From Melanopsichium pennsylvanicum (lineage: Eukaryota > Basidiomycota > Ustilaginomycetes > Ustilaginales): DNA of 64,000 nucleotides. The notes under the pieces are model-generated. The model worked only from the letters and a program-made list of their open reading frames with translations, ran no database searches and was not told the origin of the DNA. Each line of letters starts with the position of its first letter. Within the stretch, counting starts at the first letter, position 1. Position numbers and translations under genes: made by a program. The DNA lies in NCBI GenBank assembly GCA_900208305.1, contig OAPG01000018.1:434001-498000 (forward strand), written 5' to 3'. Below, piece by piece: positions 62,456-64,000 of the stretch.

Positions 62456-64000
62456 ATGGCTTCCGCTAACATTTCCAAGAAGAGAAAGGTAAGGCATTCA
62501 ACCATCAGTCACACGCACACATACATACAACGCAAACGCTCTGCGTGCGACACATACGAGATGGGGACTGTAGTGCTTTCGACAATATCGACCCAAATGC
62601 ACTCCAATCATCAGGAGATATGGCACCACGGCCGACTCTCCAGGAGCAATACATGCATAGCGCTATGGAACTAGCACTGTAGGGCAGAATATAGACAATC
62701 GATTTTTTCATTGCCATCGACATCATGCATCAAGGGATTTCATGGAAGTGGCTGAAAATCAGCAATAGATATACAGAGATCAGAAATATGATCAACAGGA
62801 CATTCAGAACACGCAGGTCCAATCGGAATCTGCTGGGTGCGACAACGGATCAGCTTTGTGACATTTGGCGATTAGATCATGTGCCCTATCAGGCTGAGAT
62901 CATTCAGGCAGCAATATTCGGACACTCTCAAGGCACACGCCCTTGAAGACAACCTTCTCGATGTACAGGCATATAAAGTGCGACTACATCCTCAAAGCTT
63001 CGGCCAAGGTGCTTGATGGATGATGTTGGCTTTGCCACCAGGAAGTTTTGGAAGTGTAGTTGCTGTCGTGGGCCCTTTGTTCCTCGTGCGCTGTCAGCGT
63101 CTTCTAGCTACGCTCTTGCAACTGTGCTAAGCGACTCGTCCAGATAGAGCAACGACGTCAGAATTGCATGGTCATTCAGGCAAATAGCAGCAGTATACCG
63201 TCCACACTCGCACCAGCATTGCAATTTCCATCTCGTAGCGCACCGACAGAGCACGACAGCCTTGTTCCTCCACGACCATCGCATACAATCCTTCTGACTT
63301 TTTTGCTTCCTTTTTCTATCCATTTAATCGCATTCTGCCCATCACTAGTTTGTTGCTGACGGTGTCTTCGCCGCCGAGCTCAACGAATTCTTTACTCGTG
63401 AGCTCTCCGAGGAGGGATACTCTGGTTGCGAAGTGCGTGTCACCCACGCCCGCACTGAGATCATCATCCGTGCCACCCACACCCAGGAGGTTCTCGGTGA
63501 CAAGGGTCGTCGCATTCGCGAGCTCACTGCCCTCGTCCAGAAGCGTTTCAAGTTCCCCGACAATTCTCTCGAACTCTACGCCGAGAAGGTGCAGAACCGA
63601 GGTCTCCACGCCGTCGCGCAGTGCGAGTCGCTCCGATACAAGCTCCTCGGTGGTCTTGCCGTCCGACGTGCCGCTTACGGTGTTCTCCGGTTCGTTATGG
63701 AATCAGGTGCCAAAGGTTGCGAGGTGGTCATCTCGGGTAAGCTGCGTGCTGCCCGTGCCAAGTCGATGAAGTTCACCGACGGATTCATGATTCACTCTGG
63801 TCAACCCGTCAAGGACTTTGTTGACGAGGCTGTTCGTCACGTTCTCATGAAGCAGGGTGTTCTTGGTATCAAGGTCAAGATTATGCAGGGCTGGGATCCC
63901 GAGGGACGCGCTGGCAAGCCTTTCCCCCTCCCCGACGCTGTCACCATTCTCGAGCCCAAGGAGGAGGCTCCTATCCTTGCTCCCGTCTCTGAGTCCCGAC
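62456..64000 (+). CDS. RPS3: 40S ribosomal protein uS3 (RPS3), 2 exons, cut by window end
   Basis: Small-subunit ribosomal protein at the mRNA entry site. Exon 1 is 62456-62488 and encodes only [11 protein letters not shown]; exon 2 begins at 63349 with [14 protein letters not shown] and runs off the window. The join is in phase 0 and restores ISKKRKFVADG, as in human RPS3. The KH domain has [11 protein letters not shown], with the G-x-x-G loop. Further matches are [56 protein letters not shown] and [10 protein letters not shown]. 228 residues are present, so only a short C-terminal tail is missing. Donor GTAAGG, acceptor ACTAG. The 860-bp intron is treated separately. Confidence 0.97.
62489..63348 (+). 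other. 860-bp first intron of RPS3
   Basis: Follows an 11-codon first exon. It contains a short perfect hairpin GCTGA-AAA-TCAGC (62750-62762) and C/D-box-like words (ATGATCA at 62788 with CTGA at 62894; ATGATGT at 63020), but none with matching terminal stems. RPS3 introns host snoRNAs in animals; here that is only a possibility. Confidence 0.8.

Noticed and set aside
62788..62897. C/D-box snoRNA in the RPS3 intron (ATGATCA ... CTGA)
   Set aside because: The C box has a mismatch at a conserved position, no terminal stem pairs, and no D'/C' set is visible; kept only as a question for the intron as a whole.

Overview
This is a eukaryotic nuclear window, best read as a basidiomycete yeast or smut fungus of the Ustilaginales type. 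Three things support this: a single-chain type I fatty acid synthase with the beta and alpha halves fused, few and mostly short (about 105-190 bp) GT-AG introns, and compact genes in alternating orientation with AT-rich, microsatellite-dotted gaps. I see no rRNA, intact tRNA, transposon ORF or CRISPR array. Splice sites were placed by GT/AG consensus, reading phase and conserved protein blocks, not by transcripts.

Layout. 0-9 kb: the 3' end of dihydroxy-acid dehydratase (ILV3-type), a histidine protein methyltransferase (HPM1/METTL18 type), a GST-like protein, and a 1385-residue leucine-rich-repeat protein resembling the PP1 regulator PPP1R37. 9-15 kb: splicing factor CWC2, a two-exon PAL1-family morphogenesis gene, and about 1.8 kb without a gene. 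15-28 kb: the fused fatty acid synthase (3893 residues, minus strand) with a 916-bp first intron, then a 3.4-kb gap. 31-41 kb: LETM1-domain protein, UBC8-type E2 (3 exons), LSM1 (3 exons), mitochondrial-type NDP kinase, RNA polymerase III subunit RPC37 and a Pex24-type peroxin (2 exons). 41-55 kb: a RagC/Gtr2-type GTPase with an altered G3 motif, a Pop3-like RNase P/MRP protein, an oxysterol-binding protein, the SAGA adaptor ADA3/NGG1 and the PP2A scaffold subunit (2 exons). 55-64 kb: acyl-CoA-binding protein (3 exons), a SWI/SNF BAF60-type subunit, a MEMO1 homologue and ribosomal protein uS3 (RPS3) with an 860-bp first intron, cut by the window end.

The genes are mostly conserved housekeeping functions and do not form one pathway. 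There are loose themes: lipid metabolism (fatty acid synthase, acyl-CoA-binding protein, oxysterol-binding protein, peroxin), RNA metabolism (CWC2, LSM1, Pop3-like, RPC37), chromatin (ADA3, BAF60-type) and phosphatase control (PP2A scaffold, PPP1R37-like).

The most interesting unexplained signal is a dispersed noncoding motif, TTAC-N-GTAA, seen at about ten intergenic loci. At several of them it occurs as two copies spaced 9-11 or 16 bp apart, mainly in promoters. Next come the long first introns of the two presumably most highly expressed genes, a G3-degenerate Gtr2 with a poly-glycine insertion, and a poly(A)/poly(T) inverted pair flanking a palindrome.
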